A DNA stretch of 64,000 bases from contig NC_092679.1 in assembly GCF_964355755.1 (NCBI RefSeq), positions 7,502,001 through 7,566,000 on the forward strand, in the 5' to 3' direction. The notes beneath the pieces were generated by a model, which saw only the letters and a list, made by a program, of their open reading frames with translations, ran no database searches and was not told where the DNA came from. This stretch comes from Antedon mediterranea. Lineage: Eukaryota > Echinodermata > Crinoidea > Comatulida > Antedonidae. The translations under genes were made by a program, and so were the position numbers. This document shows, piece after piece, positions 35,590 to 47,145 of the stretch; the first letter of the stretch is position 1, and the number at the start of each line of letters is the position of its first letter.

Positions 35590-36492
35590 GGGTTTCGATC
35601 CAAGTCGGCCCTAAACCGTCTCGGCCAAAGTCAAGTCGGCCCCAAGTCAAGTCGGCCTCAAGTCAAGTCGGCCGCAAGTCAACTCGGCCGCAAGTCAACT
35701 CGGCCGCAAGTCAACTCGGCCGCAAGTCAACTCGGCCGCAAGTCAACTCGGCCGCAAGTCAACTCGGCCTCAAGTCAACTCGGCCTCACGTCAACTCGGC
35801 CAAAAAATAATCGGTCAACTCGGCAAAAAGTGCAAATAAAGGGATTGATAAAATAATATTTCTTCACAATTTTTTAACTATGAATAATTCTGACTTTTAA
35901 TGAATATTATTATTTAGACAATAATATATTTAGCAAAAAAAATAGGAATGATTTCACCAACTTTCCTTTATTTACGTTTAATAAAATTTCGTAGCTGAGC
36001 CTCCCTGTGCGTTTGCCAGCTTTTTCGATATCTACAACTGCTACGTGTTTTCGCTGACCGGGGGATTCCCCTTTTTTTAAAACGCAAATCATGCACAAAA
36101 ACGATGTACGATCATTTTTTCTATGGCCAAATGGTGGAACGTAGGCCTCCGTCTTCGATTTCCTAAAATACGGTACCTGCACGTGTTTTTTGTAACACGC
36201 GGGTACTTCTATTCATATCGGCAATGAGTTCATTTTTTTATATGATATTATATTTTTTATTTCTTCATTTTTTTTAAAACATGGATAGTAAGAATCGTAA
36301 TAATATTAAGCACTTTTTGCGTTCCATACTTTATTGTGGCCGAGTTGACCGATTAGTTTTTGGCCGAGTTGACGTGAGGCCGAGTTGACTTGGGGCCGAC
36401 TTGACGTGGGGCCGACTTGACTTGGGGCCGACTTGACGTGGGGCCGACTTGACTTTGGCCGAGACGGTTTGGGGCCGACTTGACCTGCACCC
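35590..36492. mobile_element. 903-bp inverted-repeat element with AAGTCAACTCGGCC arrays
   Basis: Flanked by GTTAGTA on both sides (35583-35589 and 36493-36499), a 7-bp target duplication. Each end is an array of a roughly 15-bp unit, AAGTCRACTCGGCCN, in inverted orientation. The left has about 13 units (35600-35830) and the right about 10 (36340-36490). Both arrays contain the distinctive AAACCGTCTCGGCCAAAG phrase near the outer end and AATCGGTCAACTCGG at the inner end. The core (35840-36330) is AT-rich with no convincing protein. The 100-codon frame at 35508-35810 is repeat read-through. Confidence 0.85.
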
Positions 36493-36937
36493 GTTAGTAG
36501 TAGTAGTAGACTAGATAGGCCTAGCTAGGCTAGGCTAGTCTAGGCCTAGTAGTAGGCCTCCTCCTTCCTATTAGGGCCACCAAGCGAGGGACGATGTCGG
36601 ATGTAGTACTACAGTACCTACATTACTACATTCCCAGGATGTCCCCGTTCCCATGCATGTGTATTCTTCAAAATGTATTGTAATTTTGTATGTCATTTCA
36701 TCCAGCTCAAAAACAATATAATTATAATGACAATAATGACAATGTTACGTCTTACTCACTGATTGGTTGTACTGTACATGTACATCATAATATAATAAAA
36801 TTAAAAAGGATCAACTTAAAGTAAATATGTAGGCTGGACAGATTTGCTAAGTATTACATTATAGAAGAAACGTCAACCCATAATAATTTGATTTGATTAA
36901 CATTCAATTTCATTAAAATATTCTCAGGTGATTTCAG

Positions 36938-39900
36938 CATTCAGAAGGTATTGCCATCATGGAGCAGTAAGTATACAGTCAAATCAATTATTTTTTAATG
37001 TCAAAACCATAATTTGATAATGAAATTATTATCTGTTCTCCATATAAACTAATCCAAATTATGTATTCTTTCTAGCCCACCACCAAGATGTTTATTGACA
37101 ATCAATTTGTTGAATCAAAAGCTACTGAATGGATCGACGTACACAACCCTGTAAGTGAGCTTAAAAGAAAGATATTCAGTGTAAGAGTAGATTGAGGAAA
37201 ATATGAAATTGATTGATTGGGGGAAAATGAACAAAGGATTGAAAAAAAAAATGAAAATGATGGAATATATTGGAGAGCATGGTTACTTAAAGGAAAAAAG
37301 AGAAAGCTAAATAATAAGTAATAACAGTAGTACATAATAAAATAGAGGGTGATAGCTTAATTATCATACAGAAGACCAAGTTCAATTCCTGATCGACTCC
37401 CAGTCTACTTTGCTGTAAATGAGTACCTGGTTGAACAAATATTAGGAAGGATAAGGTGGCGTGAAAAGGAACTGGCCACCCTACCACATAATGAAACTTA
37501 ACAGCTCATTCCCATATTTTCTACATGGACTCATCTTCACCTAATATATCAAATGATAAATTCTTTATTTATATTACATAGGCAACCAATGAGGTGGTGA
37601 CAAGAGTGCCAAAATGTACACAAGGTGAAATGAAACGAGCAGTAGCGTCAGCAGAAGCTGCATTCCCAGCCTGGAGTGATCAATCTATTTTGTCAAGGCA
37701 ACAGATTATGTTTAAGTTACAACAGCTAATTAAGGATAACTTGGTAAGATTTGTTGTTTTTATATATGCAAGTAAATTAAGGATAACCATAAGTGAATTA
37801 ATTCACTATCCTTCCCAAAATTGGCAATCCCATTCTCAACCATATGAACAAGATACTACTCTACATAAACAAAGTCTTTAGGAACCCTGAGATAGCCACA
37901 TATTTGTTGTGTACACTTGGTTATTTAAGATCATCGCAGATTGCAGATTAATCAATTAATTATTGTTAATATCATGGTTTTAATTAGCTTTTTACCAAAA
38001 CATATTTCTTTCATTTAGTTGACAATATTATATCTTTTTTTATAGTTTTGGTTTTTTTTTGGCAGGGAGAAATTGCAAAGAACATTACCCTTGAACAAGG
38101 CAAAACGCTTGCAGATGCGGAGGGAGATGTCTTGAGAGGATTACGTACGTTTTTTAATTTTATATTATTATGCAATGGTCTCTAATGCTTGATTCACACT
38201 AGAGACGCAACACAAGGATGTAATGCAGTGTAAGAGATTTGACCAATCACAAGCGATGGATTATTCGACCTCTCACTTATCGTTGGTCAACTTGCGTGCG
38301 TTGCGTCCACGTCCTCGCGTTGTGTCTATGTCCTATCATTGGGTCTCTACTGAGAACCAAGCTTAAGCAACTAACGCCACTAATTTCTTAGACCAAGCAC
38401 AATTGGTTTGGAACCAGATTTCAGTATCCTTTACAAATTCAAGCTGTTTACTCTGTCCTTGTGTTTGTTGTTACAGAGGTGGTCGAACACACTTGTAGCA
38501 TCACCTCATTACAGCTTGGTGAAACTCTACCTGGGATCTCCAAAGACATGGACACCTTTACCATGAGACTCCCATTAGGTGTCGTGGCAGGAATCACTCC
38601 GTATGTATACATCATAAACCATATCTAACATATTTTATTTACTGTTATTGCTAAGCTAATTACTAATATTACTAGTATTATGGTATTATATACTAGTATT
38701 ATGGTATCTTTTACAAAATTATTATACAGATTTGATGGTTATGTGATGTAGTATAACAATGAATTAATTGTTTATTATTATTATTTCAGATTCAACTTTC
38801 CAGCTATGATTCCATTATGGGCAAGTCGTTCTTTTTTATATTTATAGAGAGTATGTACATTTTTTTTTAATAAGTAAGACTAAATTCGTCCTCACAATTT
38901 GAGGTAATTCAAATTCATGTATACCTACCATAAATAGCATGAGGGGATCCCATACTATTTACATCCCATCTGAAAGAGAAATTATCTTGCCTTAAGGTAT
39001 AAGCAATATGGCATGGATAGGTCTCAAACCCATTCCTCTTATCTGATGTCCCATATCACTCTCAAATAAGTCCATGTATTTGTTTCATATAGATGTTTCC
39101 CATGGCCGCTGTGTGTGGGAATACCTGTGTTGTTAAGCCTTCTGAACGAGATCCAGGGGCCACCATGATGCTGGTAGAGATGGCTAAGGAAGCAGGATTT
39201 CCTGATGGAGTTGTCAACGTTATCCATGGACAACATGATGGTAAATCTACATAATTTCATAATTTTAGCAATATAGAAATTTTAGGTTGGTGGTTAAGTA
39301 GTTGAGTGGGGCTGTCACTTGGTTGCATTCCAATCCCAAGGTACAGGGTTCGATCCAAATTCCTTCTACTCCAACTCTCGAATGAGACTTTTTTTATTTA
39401 TAAACATGATGCTGGGGTAGCACTAACATTTCATTTTGTTTAGCCATTTGGCGAAGGTCAAAATATTTTTTTTAGTCAAATCAGTTTATCTATAGCCAAA
39501 ATGGCTAAAGTCAAATTTTTTTATTTAGCCAAATGAATCGGTTTATAGCCAAAATTTAAAATTTTTGAAATATAGTGGTAAAAACATTTTAGTCAATTTA
39601 TCTATGTCAACAGGTCTATACACTGTTCCCTGAACATTTTTGTAAGGCATTGAGATAAAGAACCATGCCTAAATCACTGTATGATTAAAAAAAATATTTT
39701 TTTTTGTATTTTTTTTACATGATCAAAACAATTGTTCAAATTGTTTTTAATCATACAGCATTCATACAGTTATCAATTTAATAAGAAACCTTTTAGTTTT
39801 CTGAAATCCCCTGAACGCTATGTTACTTTTGTTTTTTACGCTTGGCTGGTCATGTTTGCGTGTGACGGCTTCCATGGCGTACCAGGCGAAAATCGTGTCC

Positions 39901-42900
39901 TAGAATCACTCGGAATCACCGCCGCGCAGCGGGTTAATGTTTTTAAATTGGGTATGCTCAAGAGGTGCGAAAGTGCAGAACCGCCGGCCTAGGCCTACAA
40001 AATTATGTACAACAACGCAACGGTACTGTATATCGTATGCTAAAAATATTGAGGAAAATTCCTAGCAAACGAACACTCGTATCGTTGTTAAACGTAAGAT
40101 AATATAGGCCAAAGCACAGAGTACACGTCTTTCCATCCTTCAAGGCTGCGCCGAAGCGTTTTACACAACAACAACGCAGAAGCCGGCGGCCGGCCCCGCT
40201 CAGATGCACACGTGTGTGTTTAGCTAAATCCCTGTTAGACTCTACCATTTCCCACATGTTGTTTTGTTTACACTGACGCACGAGGGAAGTTTATTAAGGG
40301 TAAAATATGAAACTACATTAAATTGGAAGACTCTAAAATGCATAACGCATACATTTTTGATTTCGATAAGATTAAGACGTCATTCATCCAAGATACTATA
40401 ATGTTTCTTTTGAATCTGAAAAGTACACCCCTATCGAAAAATAGACAATCCCGGTAATTAGCCGACCGTCGGCTACGTAGTCGATCGTTTGTGCAGCGCA
40501 CAACACGTGATAGTTTGGGTAGACTTCATCATCCATGTGTCGTGTAACGTCTGTCTCTCTGTGCAGTCTACCTCTGCTATCTCCATCTTTTTGAAATACC
40601 AAAGAGACGCCTGGTACAACGAAACAAGTTGACGAAAAATGGAGCTTGAAGTAAACAACGTGATAACGAACAAAATAAATGCTTGGAGATCGACAAATGG
40701 ACCTTTTAGTTGGACTTTATGCTTTCGCCAAAATGATTATTTAATTATCTATTTTATCATATGTCATCGCCAAAATGGCTAAAGTAGCCGTTTTATTTTT
40801 CGCCAATCTAGAAACGTTTTTGCCCATGGCGACTTGGCGATCGGCCAGTGCGAGCCCAGTGATGACGTTTATCCTTTCTCTAATTTGCAATTGCTGTTGG
40901 ATGCATATGAAATAAATACAAAAATAAATTTGAATCTATATACAGTATTTTGGTACAGTAATTACTATTGTTTTATTAATGCAGCCGTTAACTTCATCTG
41001 TGATCATCCTGCTATCAGAGCAATTTCATTCGTTGGCTCAGACCAAGCTGGTAAATACATATATGAGAGAGGATCCAAAAATGGAAAGCGAGTTCAGGCA
41101 AACATGGGAGCTAAAAACCATGGTGTTATCATGCCTGATGCCAACAAAGAAAACACCTTAAATCAGGTACACTGTTGCTTTGTTGTTATGTCAAATTTCT
41201 CACAAATAGGAACCTCGGTCCCCGCAAGGGTCTGGTTATTTGTCTGAGCTAATATGAAAAATGAATACCGCCCTCTGGTTTCACTAGTTACTGTAATTTA
41301 GATTTCTTGTGTACCATACATTATAATACAACTCCTTAAAGTCAATACCACATGAAATAAATGAATGAATAAATAAACATATGAATAGACTAACAGATTA
41401 ATGGATAAACAAATGAATAGATTAGCAAATTAATGGATAAATAAATGAAATGCATGAGACCGACCATGGAGGAAACAATATACAGTATATTTTCTCTATG
41501 TATAGATGGATGACAAGTAAAAATGACCAATAAGATTAATTACATATTTATAATTTAGCTTGTAGGAGCAGCTTTTGGGGCTGCAGGTCAGCGATGTATG
41601 GCTCTGTCTACTGCTGTGTTTGTTGCTGAGGCCAAGGACTGGATCCCAGACTTGTTGGAACGCTCAAAGAAATTGAAGGTTAATTCTGGTAAGTCAAACA
41701 CTGCACTTATATTTCAGGAAATAAGAATTAGATTATGAAAGTCTTCAGTTCGATTAAACAATTCTATGTGGCCAATGCATATTCAGAACTCTCATACTAA
41801 TATGTCTGCTGCTAATGTATGCCAAACTAGATTAGAGATGACCAAACTATATTTTTTTCTTTGAATTCAGGCGATCAGCCCGGTGCTGATTTGGGACCTG
41901 TAATTTCACCTCAAGCCAAGGATCGAATTTGTTCACTGGTTCAATCTGGTGTTGATGAGGGCGCTAATCTTTTGCTTGATGGACGTAATGTGTCAGTTCC
42001 AGGATACGAAAAAGGCAACTTTGTTGGTCCTACTATATTAACAGATGTTAAGGTAAATGATAATATACCATAATATAGTATACACACAACAAATTTTTAT
42101 GAGTGCGATGTTATAAATAATTTCAAGTTATAATATACCATAATATAGTACAGATTTATTGTATTTATTTTGATACTACAGTCTTCTTTGGGGTACCCTA
42201 TTAAAAGGAAACCTTCAAACTTTATGTGACAAAAAATGTGATGATATGGACATGATGATGTCATATCACTACCATATCTGGGCACTTTATTGGTCAAACG
42301 TAGTTTGATAGTGTAGACAAAGCTTAAGAAACAATCAAGGTGGAAATATATTACACTTTGGTCAACACCTATCCTGTCATGTCCTCCCACACACCTTAAC
42401 ATTGGTTGCACAGTATTATCATATGTCATGATTTTTGTATTGGAAATTAATTACTGGCGTACTGGAGAATTGTATTGAGAATTCACTAAGCACAAGGAGG
42501 CACCTATTGTCCTTTTAGCCTGACATGGAATGTTACAGAGAAGAAATCTTTGGACCTGTGCTCTGTGTTCTAACAGTAGACACTCTGGATGAAGCTGTTG
42601 ATCTGATCAACAACAATAGATACGGCAACGGAACTGCTATCTTTACAACAAATGGAGCAACAGCAAGGAGATACACAGAAAAAATTGATGTTGGTCAGGT
42701 ATGTTGAGGACCGTGTCAAAATTGTTATTACACTAACTACATTCTTTTTACTCCTATTTATACAATTATTTAGCAGGATGGAGGAGGAGTGTGACGGAAT
42801 TATCATACACAGTCTTTAATCCAATGACTGCCTCCTTCTAGAAATAAATTATTGCAGTAAAAAAATGTAGTTACTGCAGTAATTGCAGTAAAATAATTTT

Positions 42901-43599
42901 GAAATGATCCCTGGTAGTTACTACAGTACAAATTTTACCGTGATAAAGGGGCCAGTTTGGTTTTCTCCTTATTGAGATGCATAATTATAAATACATTTTA
43001 TATGATGCAACAAATATTTATGATCCAGACAAGCAGCAGTGCATTAATGTTTATGTTTATTTTACTATTAGGTTGGGGTGAATGTTCCCATCCCAGTACC
43101 ATTGCCAATGTTTTCATTTACTGGTTCAAGAGGCTCATTTATGGGAGACACTAATTTCTATGGCAAACAGGTAAGTTGTTTGTAAATGGTGTATTATATA
43201 CGATATATGACCAATGAGTATAATCCCAACCCCTGAGTATAATCCCACATTTGTTGCCTATTTAAAATAAATTGTGATATTTTGCCATTATTTTTATGTA
43301 TTAAATAAAGAATTTAGGTTATAATTCAGACACAATAGTTGTGGTAAATGGGTTTTTGCCAAATTTATTACTTGGGTCATATACATTATATAAATTCTGG
43401 ATGCAGTGAGTGATCTGGCTTACTTGGGTCATATACATTATGCAAATGCTGGATGCAGTGAGTGAGTGACCTGGCTTTGATTTTCTTTTGATTTCAGGGA
43501 ATAAACTTTTACACCCAAATAAAGACGGTAACACAACTTTGGAAAGAAGAAGACGTCACCCACTCGAGGGCAGCTGTCGCTATGCCAGTGATGAAGTAA
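36938..43599 (+). CDS. ALDH6A1: Methylmalonate-semialdehyde dehydrogenase (acylating), mitochondrial
   Basis: Exons: 36938-36966 (tentative), 37076-37150, 37582-37743, 38066-38144, 38477-38600, 38790-38820, 39093-39240, 40985-41166, 41559-41688, 41871-42052, 42519-42698, 43072-43170 and 43498-43599 (stop TAA). All phases fit. From [14 protein letters not shown] to the stop there are 497 residues, about the same as the mature human enzyme. Diagnostic blocks: [45 protein letters not shown] (cofactor region), [35 protein letters not shown] with the catalytic cysteine, [14 protein letters not shown] and [16 protein letters not shown]. The enzyme converts methylmalonate/malonate semialdehyde with CoA and NAD to propionyl/acetyl-CoA in valine and thymine catabolism. 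The extreme N-terminus is unresolved. The intron after 38820 starts GC, not GT. Confidence 0.96.
37330..37505 (+). mobile_element. tRNA-derived SINE in ALDH6A1 intron
   Basis: B-box-like AGTTCAATTCCTGATCGACT, then the body phrases CAGTCTACTTTGCTGTAAAT, GAGTACCTGGTTGA, AAGGATAAGGTGGCGTGAAA and GGAACTGGCCACCCTACC. The last phrases are typical of a widespread invertebrate SINE body. The A box is decayed. It sits in the intron between exons ending 37150 and starting 37582. Confidence 0.65.
38925..39065 (-). mobile_element. SINE fragment in ALDH6A1 intron
   Basis: On the minus strand GGAATGGGTTTGAGACC has B-box form. It is followed by AAGGCAAGATAATTTCTCTT, TCAGATGGGATGTAAATAG and GGGATCCCCTCATGCTATTT, a SINE-type body. 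It ends about 30 bp before the acceptor of the exon at 39093. Confidence 0.5.
39282..39411 (+). mobile_element. tRNA-like SINE head interrupted by a DNA transposon
   Basis: GGTTAAGTAGTTGAGTGGGG (A-box region) and GGGTTCGATCC (B box, 39347-39357) are correctly spaced. The sequence is cut at 39411 by the next element, whose target duplication TGATG spans 39407-39411. Confidence 0.55.
39412..40859. mobile_element. 1448-bp DNA transposon in ALDH6A1 intron
   Basis: Ends CTGGGGTAGCACTAAC (left) and the inverse of CTGGGCTCGCACTGGCC (right). They are flanked by TGATG on both sides (39407-39411 and 40860-40864), apparently a 5-bp target duplication. Subterminal GCCAAAATGGCTAAAGT repeats occur near both ends. 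The core at 39830-40680 is clearly less AT-rich than the intron. Short overlapping frames occur on both strands, but none is recognisable as a transposase. The insertion is in the intron between exons ending 39240 and starting 40985. Confidence 0.75.
41340..41460. repeat. GAATAGATTARCARATTAAT-type short tandem repeat
   Basis: Imperfect repeats of AATGAATAGACTAACAGATT and AATGGATAAACAAATG in an ALDH6A1 intron. Noncoding. Confidence 0.55.
42208..42328. mobile_element. MITE, TTAAGCTNNGTCTACAC family, copy C
   Basis: The right end is TCAAACGTAGTTTGATAGTG followed by TAGACAAAGCTTAA (inverse of the family terminus). The interior ATGATATGGACATGATGATG and ACTACCATATCTGGGCAC match copy A inverted. 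The left end is diverged. It lies in the ALDH6A1 intron before the exon at 42519. Confidence 0.7.
42855..42930. mobile_element. Half MITE of the TACTGCAGTAACTACA family
   Basis: TGTAGTTACTGCAGTAATTG, then CAGTAAAATAATTTTGAAAT and GATCCC correspond to the right half of the element at 11333-11541. Located in the ALDH6A1 intron before 43072. Confidence 0.5.
43369..43478. repeat. 52-bp direct duplication just before the last ALDH6A1 exon
   Basis: Two tandem copies of TTACTTGGGTCATATACATT, then ATRYAAATKCTGGATGCAGT and GAGTGA.CTGGC. The second copy runs to within about 20 bp of the acceptor at 43497. Confidence 0.8.
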
Positions 43600-46299
43600 A
43601 CAAATTAAAACACAACAAGCAATTCATTTTTGTTTTGTGAAATATAATGGGGACAATCAAAACCAGATAGGGTTATAAAAAATTATTATATCCGGTTAAT
43701 GAACAAGAATGTGCATCTTTTAATTTTCAAGGATCTAGAAAGTAGTTTTTTGGGACATTGTGATATGCTTTGTTACTCCTCTGTCCGGTTTGGTGTATTC
43801 TATTATGACCAACGACTCACTATGCATAGATCATTGCAAATCAAAGGCTCCCTGTTATTGAAATGATATTCTTTTTGACTAAGACTGTATCGAATCATGA
43901 GGCTAAATAGATTGTTGTCTTACAAATTATTCTTGTTATATTAATACATTGACAATAAATACAATATATTTTGACAATCTACCCATATTGGGTGTCAATA
44001 TAATGCCAGTATATGCCCACATGAGTCCATAACCATATGATAATTATGTGCCTATATTACATCATTGAAATAATAAGCAATTGTAAATTATGAAATTATT
44101 AATATTCTACTGGCTTTGATTTAAGCTGTCCGTGGGTGTATTGGCACTCCTAAATCTGTATTCTATTTTGGTACAAGGCATTGCACTTCCATACTCTAGT
44201 ACAAAGTCCACCCACACACTGACGACCACAGTCCGCGTCAATGTTAAAATAAACATTTAATTTACTCAGATGGTAAATACATTTCATAAATTAACATTGC
44301 ATCATCACTGGTTTTTAACATATAATGTTAAAGTAGTAGATTTAATTGAATCAACCTAGAAGATTTGATATATTTTTGTGTGGATACATGATATATTTAT
44401 TACATAATAGTTTACTAATACATGTACAGTACTTAGAAATAAGAAGAGTACATGTAGAAATATTAATGAAAGTTTTCCTGATAAGCTTTCCTTGTAAGTC
44501 AATTAATTCCACCCTTTTTAAGCCTTGAACAAAGGAATAACAGATAGATAGTATTCTTTAAACATTGATAAAGTATTATTTCTTGGGACAGGATGGTAAA
44601 TAAATATTCTTTCAAAGAAACTTCTGATTGTCAATTGTGGTGTCTTATTTTAGAATACTGTACAGGAATATTTCCTGTATTTCTATTGGTTTATTTCAAA
44701 TTAACTATTTATTCTTGTTTTTGTTCTTGTTATTATTAACTTTTCATTACTAAGGATCTCTGCTTAACAGTATTTCCATTACGGCTGATGACCTTTTTGT
44801 ACTTTCATGGAATAAAAATTAATTTGATACTCTTCCCTGGTTTTGCAAACAAATTCAAATACTGTATTGTCTGTGCAAAATGGCCTATTCAATGTTTGAT
44901 TATATTTTCCATTTTTTGTGGAACAATACATTTTTAAAATAAAGGGACCTTTCTTAGATCATAGAAACTTAGAAACACTACATATTCTTTGTTTAATAAC
45001 TTGAGGTTAAAAACCATAATCCTAATACGTGATACAAGGAGTGTCTGAATATTATAGGAGTAAACACATCTGGTTTTTGGCGATAAAAAACTAGAGTGGA
45101 CAGGATGTAGGTGTGACCACGGTATTAACATTGCTAGTTAATGAAAACAAAAGCTGTTGGTTTATTAAATAAACAGAAATATAGAATAATTCATATGTTT
45201 CAATGTCAAGTGATAAAAAGGGGAGAAAATGTAATACATATCCCCTGAGAGTTTGTAAGTGATTTTACATTAGTTAGTTTTAACATCTGTTGTAAACTTA
45301 GTTGATTTTCCGCACATATATACATATATATACAACAAAGAATGTACTTTTTGTAAACTTCTTTCTATTTGGGTGTAGAGAAAGCTCGTACATCACAATA
45401 ATCTTGTAATCATATTATGTATTACGATGGAATATTTAATGGAGAATTGTTAACTTTTTATTTAAAAAATCAAAATACAGTATACACAATGAAATGGATT
45501 TGTATCATTAAAAGAAAATACTACATGGACTTATTCAACAAAGAATGTATGCATAAGAAGATGTGGTCAATGTACAGGGAGCCAGGATTAAGATGTTACC
45601 CACAATATAGATGTGAACCAGGATATTGAGGTGTGACTTGGATGAAGGTGCGACCTAGGATCAGGATAGAAGTGTACCATAATACACACAGGAAATAGGT
45701 GGGATAACTAGTGGTTGTGTTTAAGGAAAGGTATCTTTTCTTTGATGCCTTTAATCCATCTTCCTGTATGAATTCTACGAATTAATGTCAATGGTAATAG
45801 AAGAAAACCACATCCGATACTCTTTAATAAATAAGATAAACAAATAAATAACAAATTACAACATGTGTATTACTGTATTCAATATTGATTAATGTACATC
45901 AGAGAAATAATTTTTTTCTATATTATTTCGAAAGCACTAATAATTAATAGCTTTAACATGCACAAAAAATCATTATCATTTCATAAATATTAATTAATGT
46001 ACGTTAACAACCATTATAAATTTAACTACTTCCTATGACGTCATAAACCTAAAGGCAAAAAGCGTATTATTAGCAATATGCTGATTAAAGTACATTACAA
46101 GTAGGTGTAGGTTGTATTGCTTGGAAAAAAAATTGTAATTAGTACTATTAAGAAACAAGAAAAAGAGTTTCTTTGAATATATATAAATATATATTGGCTG
46201 TATGAACGGTTCAATGCTGTATTAGCACTAGCTCTAAAGAACGATAACAAGAGAACTGTTGAAGACTAAAGAAAATATGAACTATCCTATGTCCGGTGT
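43600..46299. other. ALDH6A1 3' UTR and downstream noncoding DNA
   Basis: Starts right after the TAA stop. Candidate polyadenylation signals AATAAA occur near 43954 and at 44811. The true cleavage site cannot be told from sequence. The short frames here (60-70 codons) have no domain. Confidence 0.5.
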
Positions 46300-46692
46300 T
46301 TAATCCTGACCTAGTGCCGGGGTAACACACAACTCTTTCAACTCGAAATAAGACTTAGTGTTATAAGCACGATAAATGATTAAATAGTTTATCCATCCTG
46401 TAATTGGCAAGTTACTAGCTGTTAAAATCAAATGTAACACGGGATCACTTGACACACACCCGGCCCGTGACAGGAATACTGTATGTCCTAACAACGATGA
46501 AGCATAACAAAGAAAAATGAGAAGAAAAAGTATTGCTCCGCAGCTGCCACATAATAGAGTCGCAACATTTGTAGTTTGAATTTTAATAAAACAAATAAAA
46601 AAGGATTTCAGTTTTATGCTTATTTCAGTATTACTTAATGGTCTCATTTCGTAATTATTATCATCATGATATCCCTTTTTGTTCTTCTCCAT
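46300..46692 (-). CDS. Membrane-protein-like ORF, possible GPCR TM6-TM7 fragment (130 residues)
   Basis: Minus frame with ATG at 46692 and stop at 46300-46302. Residues about 43-70 (VATLLCGSCGAILFLLIFLC) form a strong hydrophobic helix. A second weaker one ends in NLPITGWINYLIIYRAYNTK. WINYLIIYR resembles the NPxxY end of TM7 in class A receptors, with the basic/aromatic run (AYNTKSYFELKEL) placed like helix 8. An in-frame stop directly precedes the ATG, and no TM1-TM5 exons are visible nearby. It could be a receptor pseudogene fragment, a small membrane protein or chance. No function is assigned. Confidence 0.3.
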   Translation of the reverse strand: MEKNKKGYHDDNNYEMRPLSNTEISIKLKSFFICFIKIQTTNVATLLCGSCGAILFLLIFLCYASSLLGHTVFLSRAGCVSSDPVLHLILTASNLPITGWINYLIIYRAYNTKSYFELKELCVTPALGQD

Positions 46693-47140
46693 CAATTAGC
46701 CTAAATTACTGTATGCCAACCCCCTCTCCAAACCTTTTTAGCTTCTATATCGATTAATATAAGCCTAGCTTAAAATAAACTTAAGTAAGCTTTAATATTC
46801 CAACTGTATGAACTGTATGAGTCATCATAGCCCCTGTATGCAAAAATGACACCGAGAAACAATCTCAAGGGAGGTATCATCGTTAGCGTTAGTAATGAAA
46901 CTGCAATCATAATGATCTTCAGTTATTGGTTGATGGTGAATAACCATGACCTGTAATTGGACGATATGCATCATTGATTTATCACTGATTGGACAGTTTA
47001 CATGAATATTCCAACAGCTGACAAATTTGAGGTATTAAAATAATGTTTTAATATCGAATCAAAAAATATGAAGCTTTTACTTCGAAATTTAATATTGTAT
47101 GGTATAATTGAGGTAGGAAGATTAAATAATAATAACACAA
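46693..47140. other. Noncoding, nothing recognised
   Basis: AT-rich DNA between the membrane-protein-like ORF and the 83-bp satellite. No exon or mobile-element ends were recognised. Confidence 0.4.
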
Positions 47141-47145
47141 TAGAA

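Noticed and set aside
35508-35810. 100-codon ORF with a SRPQVNSAASQLG repeat
   Set aside because: It is read-through of the 15-bp array at the left end of a mobile element.
40834-41247. 137-codon ORF overlapping ALDH6A1
   Set aside because: Only 40985-41166 is real exon; the ends are transposon and intron read-through.
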